Source: Anaerolineae bacterium (GTDB lineage: Bacteria; Chloroflexota; Anaerolineae; Aggregatilineales; Phototrophicaceae). From it: a DNA stretch of 64,000 bases. Below the pieces are notes generated by a model. It ran no database searches, had not been told where the DNA came from, and worked only from the letters and a program-made list of their open reading frames with translations. The position numbers were made by a program, and so were the translations under genes. The stretch is from assembly GCA_022843745.1 (NCBI GenBank), contig JALHNB010000015.1, positions 1 through 64,000 of the forward strand, given 5' to 3'. Shown piece after piece: positions 17,107-26,471 of the stretch. The first letter of the stretch is position 1, and every line of letters starts with the position of its first letter.

Positions 17107-18693
17107 ATGTCTAAACACAACAAACGTTACCTGTCTTACCTATGGGTTCTACTTGCAATTGTCGTTCTGTCGATCAGTGCGGTTGGGGCGCAGGATGAAA
17201 GTCCATTGATCGTCGCGACTCAGATCGACGATGTGATCACGCTTGACCCGGCGCGTTCATTTGAAACGACGAACTTAACTGTCCAACATGCGACTTATGA
17301 TACGCTGCTGGAAATTCGCTCAGATGATTTGAACACGATCATGCCGGGATTGGCGCAAAGCTGGGAAGTTTCGGATGATGGGCTGGTTTATACCTTCCGT
17401 CTGTATGAAGGCACGACTTTCGCATCCGGTAATCCACTGACGGCGGAAGATGTGCGTTTCTCGTGGACACGGCTGAAAAATATCAAGGGTAATCCTTCAT
17501 TCTATGTCGATGCCGTTGCCAGCGTAGAAGCGACGGACGAACTGACCGTGACGGTCACACTTTCCGCGCCGACTCCGGCCTTCGCGACGATTGTTACCGC
17601 GCCTGCGTTGAGCGTTCTCGACAGTGTGCTGGCGAAAGAACATGGCGCAACCGATGCCGAGGATGCTGATGTGACGGACACCGCCAATGACTGGTTAACC
17701 CAGAATTCGGCAGGGTCGGGGCCGTTCATCCTCACAAGCTGGACACCACTCGGCGAAATTACGATGGTGCGCAACGATAATTACTGGCGCGGTCCGGCGA
17801 CATTGTCCGGCGTGACGCTCCGCCAATCGTCCGATGCCACGACCAGCTTGCAGCTTTTGGAGCGCGGCGACGTGGACATTTATGAAGATATTGACAAGGA
17901 TCTGGCGGCGCAGGTGCAGGCAAATGCCGATTTGCAGCTTGTCAGTGGGCAAACGCTGAATCTCACGTATCTGGCGATCTCGCCGGACGCGAAATTTGAG
18001 CTGCCGCTGAGTGATGCGCTGGTGCGTCAGGCGATTGCGAAATCCATTGATTATGATGGAATCATCAACGGCCTGCTTTCCGGCTATGCGGATCGTCCGC
18101 CTGTTATCCTGCCGCTAGGCGTGGCGGGGTCTGACCCATCGAAGCGCTATGAACGCGATGTCGAAGGCGCGAAGTCACTGCTGGCTGAAGCGGGATTCCC
18201 CGATGGCTTTGAGATGACGATTTATGCGGGACAAAGTTCATCGGCGGGTATTCCGAATGAAACGCTGGCGGCCAAAATTCAGGCTGATCTGGCAGAAGTC
18301 GGGATCACCGCTTCGATTGATCTGCGCCCGAATACCGATTTCTTGACTGCCTACCGTGCGCAGGAGCTTCCGTTCCTGTTCGCGACCTGGACACCGGATT
18401 ATCTTGACCCCAGCATGTGGTCAGATTATTTCTCGTACCCGGACAGCGGCCCAGCGGCACGTATTCTGTTGAACCTGCCAGAGTTGGCGGAAATCGCGAC
18501 CCAGGCGGCGGCGGAAAGTGACCCGGCTGCACGCGAGGCGCTCTATGTACAGTACCAGGATTTGCATGTGGCGCAGGCTTCGTTTGTGCCGCTGTTCCAG
18601 CCGCAGCAGTTGTACGCGATGGGGAGCAATGTTCAGGGCTTTGTATACCATCCGGTGTACTCGATGGATTTCTACGCGATGAGCAAGTCGTAA
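17107..18693 (+). CDS. Peptide/nickel-type ABC transporter substrate-binding protein
   Basis: The 528-residue protein has a signal peptide (LSYLWVLLAIVVLSISAVGAQ) and the SBP_bac_5 pattern: ITLDPARSFETTN, then YDTLLEIRSDDLNTIMPGLAQSWEVSDDGLVYTFRL and GNPLTAEDVRFSW. It should bind short peptides or similar ligands outside the membrane and deliver them to the permeases encoded next. AGGGAG precedes the ATG. No lipobox Cys is visible at the cleavage site. The gene leads an operon-like run with two permeases; the ATPase subunits are not in the window. Confidence 0.93.
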   Translation: MSKHNKRYLSYLWVLLAIVVLSISAVGAQDESPLIVATQIDDVITLDPARSFETTNLTVQHATYDTLLEIRSDDLNTIMPGLAQSWEVSDDGLVYTFRLYEGTTFASGNPLTAEDVRFSWTRLKNIKGNPSFYVDAVASVEATDELTVTVTLSAPTPAFATIVTAPALSVLDSVLAKEHGATDAEDADVTDTANDWLTQNSAGSGPFILTSWTPLGEITMVRNDNYWRGPATLSGVTLRQSSDATTSLQLLERGDVDIYEDIDKDLAAQVQANADLQLVSGQTLNLTYLAISPDAKFELPLSDALVRQAIAKSIDYDGIINGLLSGYADRPPVILPLGVAGSDPSKRYERDVEGAKSLLAEAGFPDGFEMTIYAGQSSSAGIPNETLAAKIQADLAEVGITASIDLRPNTDFLTAYRAQELPFLFATWTPDYLDPSMWSDYFSYPDSGPAARILLNLPELAEIATQAAAESDPAAREALYVQYQDLHVAQASFVPLFQPQQLYAMGSNVQGFVYHPVYSMDFYAMSKS

Positions 18694-18826
18694 GCATCTT
18701 ACCCCTCACCCTAAATCCCTCTCCCACAAGGGGCGAGGGACTTTAAAGTCATATTTCTACCCTTTCCGATATAGTAATAGAAAGGGTAGAAGGTGAGAAT
18801 ATTCGCAAGCAGAGTAAAAAATCCCC

Positions 18827-19843
18827 ATGCTGTTTCGTTATGTTCTCCGACGATTGATTCTGGCCATTCCGATGATGTTGGGCATCTCGCTGGTGTTGTT
18901 CCTTATCTACAACATCGTGCAGGTTGACCCGCTGGTGATGATTGTCGGTGAACGGGCGCTGGATAAGCCGGAGATCGTGGACGCGGCGATCCGAAAATGG
19001 GGGCTGGATCGCCCGATCTGGGAGCAGTACATCACGTATGTGCTGAATATGCTGCGGGGCGATTTTGGCGATTCCTTCCTGACGAAACGACCCGTCGTGG
19101 ATGATCTGGTTGCGTTTCTCCCAGCGACGGCGGAACTGGCGCTGAGTTCGCTGGCCTTCGCGACGCTGATGGGGATACCGTTGGGGATTCTGGCGGGTGT
19201 CAAACATCGCAGCCGTATCGACAAAAGCTTGTGGTTTGTGTCGCTGCTGAATGCGTCGCTGCCGCCGTTCTGGACAGGGCTTATTTTTTTGACGATATTT
19301 TATTTTTATCTGGGTGTCGCGCCTGGCCCCGGACGGCTCGATCCGCGCATGACCGCGCCGGAACGCATTACGGGATTGTTTACCGTCGATTCGATTCTAG
19401 CGGGGAATTGGGCGGGGTTTGTGAGTGCGCTCCACCATCTGATGCTGCCAACGCTGATTTTGGGCGGTTTTACGCTGGCGCTGGTGCTGCGAGTAACACG
19501 GGCGGCGATTATTGAGGAAATGCGGCGCGATTATATCCGCACAGCACGAGGCAAGGGTTTGAGCGAACGGCGCACGATCACCGGACACGCGCTGCGGAAT
19601 GTGATGATCCCGCTGGTGACGATTTTAGGATTGGCGTTCGCGGGGTTGTTAAGCGGCGCGGTGATGACGGAAACGGTTTTTGAGTGGCCGGGGCTGGGGC
19701 AGTATCTCGTCAAAGCGGCGGTCAATCTGGATTATCCAGCGATTCAGGGTGGGACGCTCTTAATTGCCCTGTTTTACGTGGTCGTGAATATGATCGTCGA
19801 TATTCTGTATGGGATTCTTGATCCGAGGGTGCGATATGGGTAA
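18827..19843 (+). CDS. DppB-type ABC transporter permease
   Basis: This 338-residue integral membrane protein starts LFRYVLRRLILAIPMMLGISLVLFLIYNI, the conserved N-terminus of DppB/OppB permeases. It carries the EAA-like cytoplasmic loop RDYIRTARGKGLSERRTITGHALRNVMIPL, which docks on the ATPase. TETVFEWPGLGQYLVKA is a further family signature. It follows the binding-protein gene after 133 bases. A shortened R2-like hairpin lies between the two genes. Confidence 0.95.
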   Translation: MLFRYVLRRLILAIPMMLGISLVLFLIYNIVQVDPLVMIVGERALDKPEIVDAAIRKWGLDRPIWEQYITYVLNMLRGDFGDSFLTKRPVVDDLVAFLPATAELALSSLAFATLMGIPLGILAGVKHRSRIDKSLWFVSLLNASLPPFWTGLIFLTIFYFYLGVAPGPGRLDPRMTAPERITGLFTVDSILAGNWAGFVSALHHLMLPTLILGGFTLALVLRVTRAAIIEEMRRDYIRTARGKGLSERRTITGHALRNVMIPLVTILGLAFAGLLSGAVMTETVFEWPGLGQYLVKAAVNLDYPAIQGGTLLIALFYVVVNMIVDILYGILDPRVRYG

Positions 19844-19984
19844 TACAACCCCTCCCCTAGCCTTCCCCATTTCGCAAGCTCATGGAGAGGGAGAAAAGAT
19901 GGGCAGGTCTGAGACCTGCCCCTTCAAGCGCGACGATTTCACATGGACGTGGCGGGTTGACTTTAGTAGGGGCGCATCGCGATG

Positions 19985-20168
19985 CATACGCATTAAGCTA
20001 AGGAATTAAACCCGTTTTTGAAGGCTTTTTAGGCATAAAGCCGCAACGATTCTCGCCGCAAAAGCCTAAAAGCGACCATGAAACTGGTGTAATGCAGTGG
20101 ATGATAGGTTCAAAAAGTACCTTTTCAAGCCTGTTTTACCCTCAAAATGTCTTAGCTTAATGCCTATG
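19985..20168 (+). mobile_element. 184-bp MITE (R5), copy 1, inserted in an R1 palindrome
   Basis: The element starts CATACGCATTAAGCTAAG and ends with CTTAGCTTAATGCCTATG, an 18-bp inverted repeat with one mismatch. It is flanked by the 10-bp direct repeat CATCGCGATG (19975-19984 and 20169-20178). Removing the element and one direct repeat restores a complete R1 palindrome. No open frame is inside, so it is non-autonomous. Confidence 0.88.
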
Positions 20169-20385
20169 CATCGCGATGCGCCCCTACTAAAGTCAACCTC
20201 ACCCCCAACCCCTCTCCAATGGCTTGGAGAGGGGAGAAAAGACAGGTGTGGTAGATTGATTGGCAGGCGACCCGGTGGGTTCAAAGGGGCGGCGTTTGAA
20301 AAGGGCTTGATCTATCATGCCCCTACGAATGCGGCGGGTTCATATGGAGCGTGGCGGGTTGATTAAGATAGGGCGCACAGCCGTG

Positions 20386-20569
20386 CATACGCATTAAGCT
20401 AAGGAATTAAACCTGTTTTTGAGCGCTTTTTAGGCACAAATCGACAACGATTCTTGCGGAAACTGCCCAAAAGCGACTATAAAATCGGAGTAAAACAGTG
20501 AGGTATAGGTTCAAAAAGCACCTTTTCAAGCCTGTTTTACTCTCAAAATGTCTTAGCTTAATGCCTATG
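20386..20569 (+). mobile_element. 184-bp MITE (R5), copy 2, inserted in another R1 palindrome
   Basis: This copy has the same length and ends as copy 1 and is roughly 85% alike by eye. The flanking 10-bp direct repeat is CACAGCCGTG (20376-20385 and 20570-20579), different from copy 1, so this is an independent insertion. It again sits at the centre of an R1 palindrome. Confidence 0.88.
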
Positions 20570-20722
20570 CACAGCCGTGCGCCCCTACGGTGATGGTGTC
20601 ACGAGAGGTTAAACAGGGCGACCCGGCGGGTACGCCCCTACAGAGAACGCAGATTGGCGAAGGGCGCACGGCTGTGCGCCCTTACAAGCCGATGAAAAGT
20701 CACATCATATGAAGGGTCAAAA

Positions 20723-21604
20723 TTGGCGACGACGCAGCAGTTAAGCACACCCACGACGGAAGTCAGCTTTCGCGAAAATATTGGCAGGGCAGTGGCGCAC
20801 GCGCGGAAATATCCGTCGATGTGGGTTGGGCTGACGATTCTGATCCTGTTCATACTGGTGATCGTGCTCGCCGATGTGATCGCGCCCGTTGACCCGCTGG
20901 CGCAGGATTTGACGTTCCGGCTGAAGCCTCCGACGAGCGAACATCCTTTCGGAACGGATGAACTCGGACGCGATATTTACAGCCGCGTGGTACACGGTGC
21001 GCGGATTTCGCTGCCAGCGTCGTTTTTCGTGGTGATCGTGTCGGTGATTGTGGGAACATTTTTGGGTGCGCTGGCGGGATTTTTAGGCGGTGCGGTGGAT
21101 GAAGTGATTATGAGGATCGCCGACGTGACGCTGGCGTTTCCGTCAGTGGTGCTGGCGCTGGCGATTTCGGCATTTCTTGGCCCCAGCCTGACCAACGCGA
21201 TTATCGCGGCGTGTGTGGTTTTGTGGCCGGAGTACGCGCGGCTGATGCGCTCACAAGTGCTGGTCGTGCGCTCGTTTGAGTTTGTGATGGCGGCGCGTTC
21301 GCTGGGGATGCGCGAACTGATTATTCTGGTGCGCCATATTCTGCCGAACACCTGGACACCGCTGATTATCAAAGCCGCGCTGGACGTGGGCGGGATTATC
21401 CTGCTGGTATCGGCGCTGAGTTTTCTCGGATTGGGAGTCACGCCGCCCGCGCCGGAGTGGGGCGCAATGATCGCGATGGGGCGCACCAAGTTTTATCAAT
21501 GGTGGCTGGCGACATTCCCCGGCATCGCGATTCTGCTGGTGATTTTCGCGTGTAATCTGTTGAGCGAGGGGTTACGGAATTGGCTTGATCCGAATTACAA
21601 GTAG
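20723..21604 (+). CDS. DppC-type ABC transporter permease
   Basis: The start is a TTG at 20723 with GAAGGG upstream; no in-frame ATG fits better. The 293-residue protein has the DppC hallmarks: DPLAQDLTFRLKPPTSEHPFGTDELGRDIYSRVVHGARIS, an OppC N-terminal signature. The EAA loop is VMAARSLGMRELIILVRHILPNTWTPLIIKAALDVG, and the family ending LSFLGLGVTPPAPEWGAMI follows. It pairs with the DppB-type permease across the repeat-filled gap. The ATPases must come from elsewhere. Confidence 0.94.
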   Translation: MATTQQLSTPTTEVSFRENIGRAVAHARKYPSMWVGLTILILFILVIVLADVIAPVDPLAQDLTFRLKPPTSEHPFGTDELGRDIYSRVVHGARISLPASFFVVIVSVIVGTFLGALAGFLGGAVDEVIMRIADVTLAFPSVVLALAISAFLGPSLTNAIIAACVVLWPEYARLMRSQVLVVRSFEFVMAARSLGMRELIILVRHILPNTWTPLIIKAALDVGGIILLVSALSFLGLGVTPPAPEWGAMIAMGRTKFYQWWLATFPGIAILLVIFACNLLSEGLRNWLDPNYK

Positions 21605-22046
21605 GGGGTCAGCGGGTCAGCGTTTTTAGAGCAGGGCATGATGATTGGTCTGTCTCATAATTAGTACGGTTTACCCCTCCCCCAACCTTTCCTTCGGTCA
21701 CCCATTTCGCAAGCTCATGGAGAGGGGAGTCAGACAAATCTCATATCCGATTTATTTGCGGGACAGCGCAATGATGCGATTTAAAAAATAAACTGGAGTA
21801 CGAATTTCGTAAGGGCGAGGCATGCCTCGCCCCTACAGTTCGCATCTTGCAGGCGTTTTCTAAAGTGTCGTGTTAAGAGCGCGAGGGACGAAGAGTTAAA
21901 AAATCCTGATTACCGGGTGAGAGAGGCCGTATAGTGGCAGGGTAAAACCGCGATTTGCAGAACCTATCCAAGCGCTATATACTCCGCAATGATATTCAAA
22001 ATTTCGCCGTCTTCTCGATTAAATTATGTTTAAGGACAATCAAAAA
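21605..22046. repeat. Intergenic region with R2, R1 and part of an R4 composite
   Basis: An R2 hairpin lies at about 21674-21730. An R1 palindrome at 21813-21836 (core CGAGGCATGCCTCG) is followed by the right half of an R4 composite (CATCTTGCAGGCGTTTTC, then AAAGTGTCGTGTT). The phrase TTTATTTGCGGGACAGCGCA at about 21750 and the later CCTGATTACCG also occur upstream of the other binding-protein gene at about 16580 and 16752. Confidence 0.65.
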
Positions 22047-23360
22047 ATGGCTAAAAAAGACTCCGTTTCTCAGTCGGGCCGTATGTCACGGCGTTCATTC
22101 TTAAAGGGAAGTGCTGCCGCTGCTGGCGCGATTGCTCTCAGCCGCACGATTTCGATGCCGGGGATGCGCACTGTCCGAGCGCAGGGCAATAGTATCAACG
22201 TTTATTATTGGGCCGAAACGAACAACGATTTTCAGCCCGTGCTTGATCTGTTCACGGAAGAAACCGGTATCAGCGTCAATTACACCGTTGCTCCGGCGGA
22301 TTACCTGACCCATCAGCAGTTGGTATCCACACAGTTGGCTTCGTCAGATGCGGGTATTGATGCCTATCATCTCGATGATTTCCAGGTGGCGATTTATGGC
22401 GCGGCGGGCTGGCTGACACCGCTGGACGGCATTGTCGAGCAGGGCGGCATTGATCTGGAAGATTTCCCAACGACACTGCTCACCGATGTGTCCTCATGGG
22501 ACGGCGTTCTCTATCGCATTCCCTGGGGTAACGACACTGAACTGTTCATGTATCGCACCGATTGGTTCGAAGAAGAAGGTCTGGCAATTCCGACAACCTG
22601 GGACGAGCTTCTCGAAACCGCTAAAGCACTGACCACGCCAGATCGCTACGGCATCGCCCTATCTGCTAAAAATAACGGCGTTCTCGGTAACGACATTCAG
22701 CACTGGACGAACCAGGCTGGCGGCGCGATCAACCATCTTGATGCCCCCGGTTCGCGTGATGCGCTGCTGTTCTACAAGGCGCTGTTCGCGGAACATATGG
22801 TTGCCCCGGCTTCGACACCTCAAGAAGACTACACCTCTGTACTTCAGGGCTTTCTGGATAACAGATACGCCATGTGGTGGACATGGGACGGCTTCCTGGG
22901 GACGATGCGCACTGATGTGGACTTCTGGCAGGATCAGGTCTCGGCATTTATCCCGCCAAAAGGCCCGGAAAACAACCAGACGACAACCGCATCCTGGGGC
23001 TGGGGCGTTAACGGCTTCAGCGAAAAACAAGACCTCGCCGCGCAATGGATTCAGTTTATCGCCCGTTCAGATGTCATGAAAATGATGATTGCTCGTGGAC
23101 GTGTTCCGGCTCGTATGTCCCTGTGGGCTGACCCGGATGTTCAGGATGCCGCGCCTTCCTCGGTCTTCCTCAATGACCTGGCTGCATCTGGAGACGCTGT
23201 CAAGGCGCGTCCTGTGACCCCCAGCATTCAGGAAATCTACGATGTGGCTGAAACGAATGTCCATGCCTTCCTGACCGACCAGAAAGATGTTGACGCGGCT
23301 ATCGCTGATGCTATGGCGGAAATCAATCCGATCCTCGAGCGCGATATGGCTGGTGGGTAG
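22047..23360 (+). CDS. Family 1 (sugar-type) ABC substrate-binding protein, Tat-exported
   Basis: The ATG at 22047 is chosen for its AAGGA; an upstream in-frame ATG at 22026 has no Shine-Dalgarno. The protein is 437 residues. The twin-arginine motif SRRSFLK followed by an Ala-rich hydrophobic stretch marks Tat export. The mature part matches SBP_bac_1: WAETNNDFQPVLDLFTEETGISVNYT, LDGIVEQGGIDLEDFP and WGNDTELFMYRTDWFEEEGLAIPTTWDELLETAK. It should bind oligosaccharides or polyols. It leads the operon with two sugar-type permeases downstream. Confidence 0.93.
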   Translation: MAKKDSVSQSGRMSRRSFLKGSAAAAGAIALSRTISMPGMRTVRAQGNSINVYYWAETNNDFQPVLDLFTEETGISVNYTVAPADYLTHQQLVSTQLASSDAGIDAYHLDDFQVAIYGAAGWLTPLDGIVEQGGIDLEDFPTTLLTDVSSWDGVLYRIPWGNDTELFMYRTDWFEEEGLAIPTTWDELLETAKALTTPDRYGIALSAKNNGVLGNDIQHWTNQAGGAINHLDAPGSRDALLFYKALFAEHMVAPASTPQEDYTSVLQGFLDNRYAMWWTWDGFLGTMRTDVDFWQDQVSAFIPPKGPENNQTTTASWGWGVNGFSEKQDLAAQWIQFIARSDVMKMMIARGRVPARMSLWADPDVQDAAPSSVFLNDLAASGDAVKARPVTPSIQEIYDVAETNVHAFLTDQKDVDAAIADAMAEINPILERDMAGG

Positions 23361-24160
23361 AAACTAACCTCACCCCCTAACCCCCTCTCCGAATTCAGAG
23401 AGGGGGAAGCAAAACAGGAAACAAGTTTGCTGGGGTGGAGTGTAAAAGTGAATATTCAAACAGGTTCTAATAGATCGTAGCAAGCAACTGAGCGAATTTT
23501 CAGTGCAAGGGCAGGTTTATGCGGTTTAAGAAAGTAGTCGAGATAACGATTTAAGATGGGAACGATACATCGTGCCCCTACGAAAACGTCGTCACGTTAT
23601 CCCGATTAATTCTAAAAAGGGCAGGTCTGAGACCTGCCCCTACAGACTACGTTCTGCCTGAATGTGTTGTGAATCCCAGTGGGTGAGAAAGCTGTCGCTC
23701 AGTTAGCAGGCATGGGGTTCATCCCTATGAAATCTACGAAAACAGAAAACAGGGCGCACGGCTATGATAGTGCTACAGGATAATAATAGTGTGGTGGGTC
23801 TTACCTCACCCCTAAATCCCCTCTCCGCAAGCGAGAGAGGGGACTTTCAAGACCTCATGTAATCTTTTGTGAACTGCCGATCACATGAGGGTTGAGAAAT
23901 TGGTAACTATTCACGTAGCCATGAGGTTTACCTGAGAGGGCACGATACATCGTGCCCCTACGAGCAGCGTAAGCCGCTTGAGCTATACAAAAATCACGGA
24001 TACGTGAATAAATACTGAAATTGTTACCGCGCTATCCTGTGGAGGATCACAAACGTGCGCCCCTACAGCAGATCACCGTCTGGCCCATGTGCCACAAATA
24101 TTATCCGTTCCTAAGTACCTCACCATATCATCGCTCGACCATCATCGAGAGAGGTGTTTA
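23361..24160. repeat. 800-base repeat-filled gap inside the sugar importer operon
   Basis: The gap holds an R2 hairpin at about 23367-23412, R1 palindromes at about 23558-23581 and 23617-23642, a further R2 hairpin at about 23803-23845, and the 60-base repeat shared with 148-208 at about 23905-23961. No gene is supported. Confidence 0.7.
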
Positions 24161-25096
24161 TTGTCCAGTATAACTACCACCACGCCTACCAAGCAGCCTA
24201 TCGCTCGATCTCGCGGCCTGAGCCTGCGCACAAAGCAAATTTTGCTGGCGTATGCGCTGGTCGCGCCCGTTGTCATCTGGCGGCTTTTCACGACGATTTA
24301 TCCGTTTATCGCGACTTTGCTGCTGAGTTTCCAGGATAACAGCCCGATCCGGCGCAAAGCAGAATATATCGGCCTGGAAAATTATGAGCAGCTTTTCCAG
24401 GACTTGCGTGTGCGCGAATCTCTGGGATTCACGCTGACGTTCACCGTGATCTCGGTCACGCTCCAGATTCTGCTGGGATTGGGCATCGCCGAGCTGCTGA
24501 ACCGCCGCTTCCGGGGGCGCAATATTGTGCGGGCGATTAACCTGCTGCCCTGGGCCATGCCAGCGATTGTCATCGGCACGGCTGGCACGTGGATCTTCAA
24601 TACCGATTATGGTCTGGTGAACGACATCATCTGGCGACTGACCGGAAACCGACCCCTGTGGTTGGTTGAGGCATTCACCGCGCAGTTGGCGGTGGTGTTG
24701 ATTGATGTCTGGAAAAATACGGCTTTTGTCGCCATTATCTTTTTGGGTGGCTTGCAGGGCATCTCCGGCGAGCTTTATGAAGCGGCTAAAATCGACGGCG
24801 CGAATGGAATGCAGCGCTATCGTTTTATCACTGTTCCGCTGATGCTGCCGCTGATCCTGTCCATGACTATTTTTATCTCTATTTTCCGCGTCCTGACGTT
24901 TGAGGTGATCTACGCGCTGACCGCAGGCGGGCCGGGATCGGCCACATCGGTGCTGTCGTATGCAGTCTATCTCGAAGGTTTCAGGGTGCTGAATTTTGGC
25001 TATGCGTCGTCGATTGCGATGCTGTTATTTGTGATCGTCCTGGTGATGGGTATCGTAGGCTTTGTGTTCCTACGCCGCGCCGTCGAGCGATTGTAG
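24161..25096 (+). CDS. MalF/UgpA-type sugar ABC permease
   Basis: A TTG at 24161 with GAGAGAGGTG six bases upstream is the best start; a GTG at 24089 is possible but leads through non-conserved residues. The 311-residue protein has six predicted membrane segments. Family marks include PFIATLLLSFQD, EYIGLENYEQLFQD and the EAA loop LYEAAKIDGANGMQRYRFITVPLMLPLI, plus LTAGGPGSATSVLSYAVY. It partners the MalG-type permease 140 bases downstream. Confidence 0.94.
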   Translation: MSSITTTTPTKQPIARSRGLSLRTKQILLAYALVAPVVIWRLFTTIYPFIATLLLSFQDNSPIRRKAEYIGLENYEQLFQDLRVRESLGFTLTFTVISVTLQILLGLGIAELLNRRFRGRNIVRAINLLPWAMPAIVIGTAGTWIFNTDYGLVNDIIWRLTGNRPLWLVEAFTAQLAVVLIDVWKNTAFVAIIFLGGLQGISGELYEAAKIDGANGMQRYRFITVPLMLPLILSMTIFISIFRVLTFEVIYALTAGGPGSATSVLSYAVYLEGFRVLNFGYASSIAMLLFVIVLVMGIVGFVFLRRAVERL

Positions 25097-25236
25097 TTAA
25101 ATTTTACCCCTCCCCCGCCCCTCCCCATTTCGCAAGCTCATGGAGAGGGGAGAAAACAGTTTATGGGGCAGGGGCAGGGGCAGGGTAGGATATTTAGAGA
25201 GATTTTAAGCGTTACAGAGATACGAAGGAAGTATGT

Positions 25237-26091
25237 ATGACTACTTTTCAACTCGGCAAACAAGCTCGCAGAATCCTTTTTGGGCTGCTGGTGCTGGTAT
25301 TCGTCCTCATTATTCTCCTGCCAATTTACTACATCTTCCTCACGGCATTTGTCGCGGGGCCGCGTTTATTTACGTCACCGCTGACTTATTTCCCCACGAA
25401 TATCAGCTTTGAACGCTTCGTGAATGTGCTGGACTCGCTCCCGATCTGGCGCTATCTGTTCAATACGGTATTCCTGGCGGTGACATCGGCAGTGATCGCG
25501 CTGGTGATCTGCCTACTGGCGGCCTATGCCATCGTGCGCGTGAATTTTCCTGGCGCGAATCTTGTCCTGATCGGCCTGCTGGCTTCGAGTATGCTGCCGC
25601 CATTCACGACTGTGATCCCGCTGTTCCAGATGTACCAGACGTTAAAGCTGATGAATACGCTGCAAGGGTTACTGATCCTGTATGTCAGCGCTATGCTGCC
25701 GGTGACGACCTGGGTGCTGGTCTCGTTTATCCGACAAATTCCGGCGGAAATCGAAGATGCGGCACGGGTGGATGGCGCGGAATTCTGGCGGATGCTGTGG
25801 TACATCACGCTCCCGCTGCTGCGTCCGGGCATGGTAACGATGGGACTCATTAATTTTATCGTCGGCTGGAACGAATTTTTCATCCCGCTGATTTTCGCAC
25901 GTGGGATCGAGAGCAAGGTTATCACGATGGCGCTGAGCGAGGCGCAGTCGGTGGGAAGCTCGTCACAGTTTTACCAGAACTGGGGCAATATGTCCGCCGT
26001 CGCGATTTTGGCGACTGTGCCTGTGTTCCTGCTGACGTTGTTCTTCCAGCGGCAGATCACGGACGGCATCTCATCGGGGGCGATTAAGTAG
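25237..26091 (+). CDS. MalG/UgpE-type sugar ABC permease
   Basis: The 284-residue membrane protein has a MalG-type N-terminus (LIILLPIYYIFLTAFV). The EAA loop is IEDAARVDGAEFWRMLWYITLPLLRPG, and VGWNEFFIPLIF is a family signature. GAAGGAAGT precedes the ATG. With the upstream binding protein and MalF-type permease it completes the membrane part of a sugar importer. No MalK-type ATPase is present; a shared ATPase elsewhere is common in such systems. Confidence 0.94.
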   Translation: MTTFQLGKQARRILFGLLVLVFVLIILLPIYYIFLTAFVAGPRLFTSPLTYFPTNISFERFVNVLDSLPIWRYLFNTVFLAVTSAVIALVICLLAAYAIVRVNFPGANLVLIGLLASSMLPPFTTVIPLFQMYQTLKLMNTLQGLLILYVSAMLPVTTWVLVSFIRQIPAEIEDAARVDGAEFWRMLWYITLPLLRPGMVTMGLINFIVGWNEFFIPLIFARGIESKVITMALSEAQSVGSSSQFYQNWGNMSAVAILATVPVFLLTLFFQRQITDGISSGAIK

Positions 26092-26142
26092 GCGGGTCAG
26101 CGGGTGTCGTTTCACAGAACCCCTCCCCTCAATCCTTTTCAA

Positions 26143-26250
26143 GGGTAGGTTTTTAATACAACCTCACCCCCAACCCCTCTCCGCAAGCGAGAGAGGGGAG
26201 AAAAACAGGGGATTTGGGGTAAACAATCGATGATAAAAACAAAAACCTGC
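26143..26250. repeat. R3 element downstream of the sugar permease
   Basis: The block opens AAGGGTAGGTTTTTAATAC, contains an R2 hairpin (CTCACCCCCAACCCCTCTCC...GAGAGGGGAG) and ends near AAAAACAAAAACCTGCC. It parallels 9186-9318 and the coding copy at 49181-49304. An additional R2 fragment follows at about 26270-26300. Confidence 0.65.
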
Positions 26251-26340
26251 CATAGAAAACCCCAGACCATCCCCATTTCGCAAGCTCATGGAGAGGGGAG
26301 CAAAAGGCGGTTGCTGGGCGGCGGAAGCGATCAAAATGGA

Positions 26341-26382
26341 AAAAGCGTCCCGGTGTATTTAACAATACACTGGGACGTTTTG
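26341..26382. terminator. Hairpin terminator between the sugar importer and STAND regulator 1
   Basis: A long stem (AAAAGCGTCCCGGTGTATT / AATACACTGGGACGTTTT) with a short loop can work in both directions. Similar CGTCCCGG-type stems follow the first BBE gene (31675) and the hydrolase pair (45883). Confidence 0.85.
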
Positions 26383-26409
26383 CATTTCAGGGCAAGATTC
26401 ATCATCATT

Positions 26410-26438
26410 TTGCTGAATATTATTCTGCGATGTAAAAT
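26410..26438 (+). promoter_or_regulatory. Promoter of STAND regulator 1
   Basis: A -35-like TTGCTG (26410-26415) is followed 17 bases later by TAAAAT (26433-26438), which is preceded by TG. The same TGTAAAATGGG phrase with a 17-base spacer precedes STAND regulator 3. Confidence 0.65.
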
Positions 26439-26471
26439 GGGTGACAACAAATGAACCTGTAAGGTGTTCAA

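Larger units (their letters stand above)
19844..20722. repeat. Repeat-dense gap splitting the permease pair
   Basis: This 879-base gap between the two permease genes is almost entirely repeats: R2 halves at about 19845-19890 and 20200-20240, R1 palindromes at about 19900-19923 and 20630-20685, and two R1 palindromes split by the 184-bp elements listed next. No gene is supported. The permease genes were presumably adjacent before the insertions. Confidence 0.75.
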
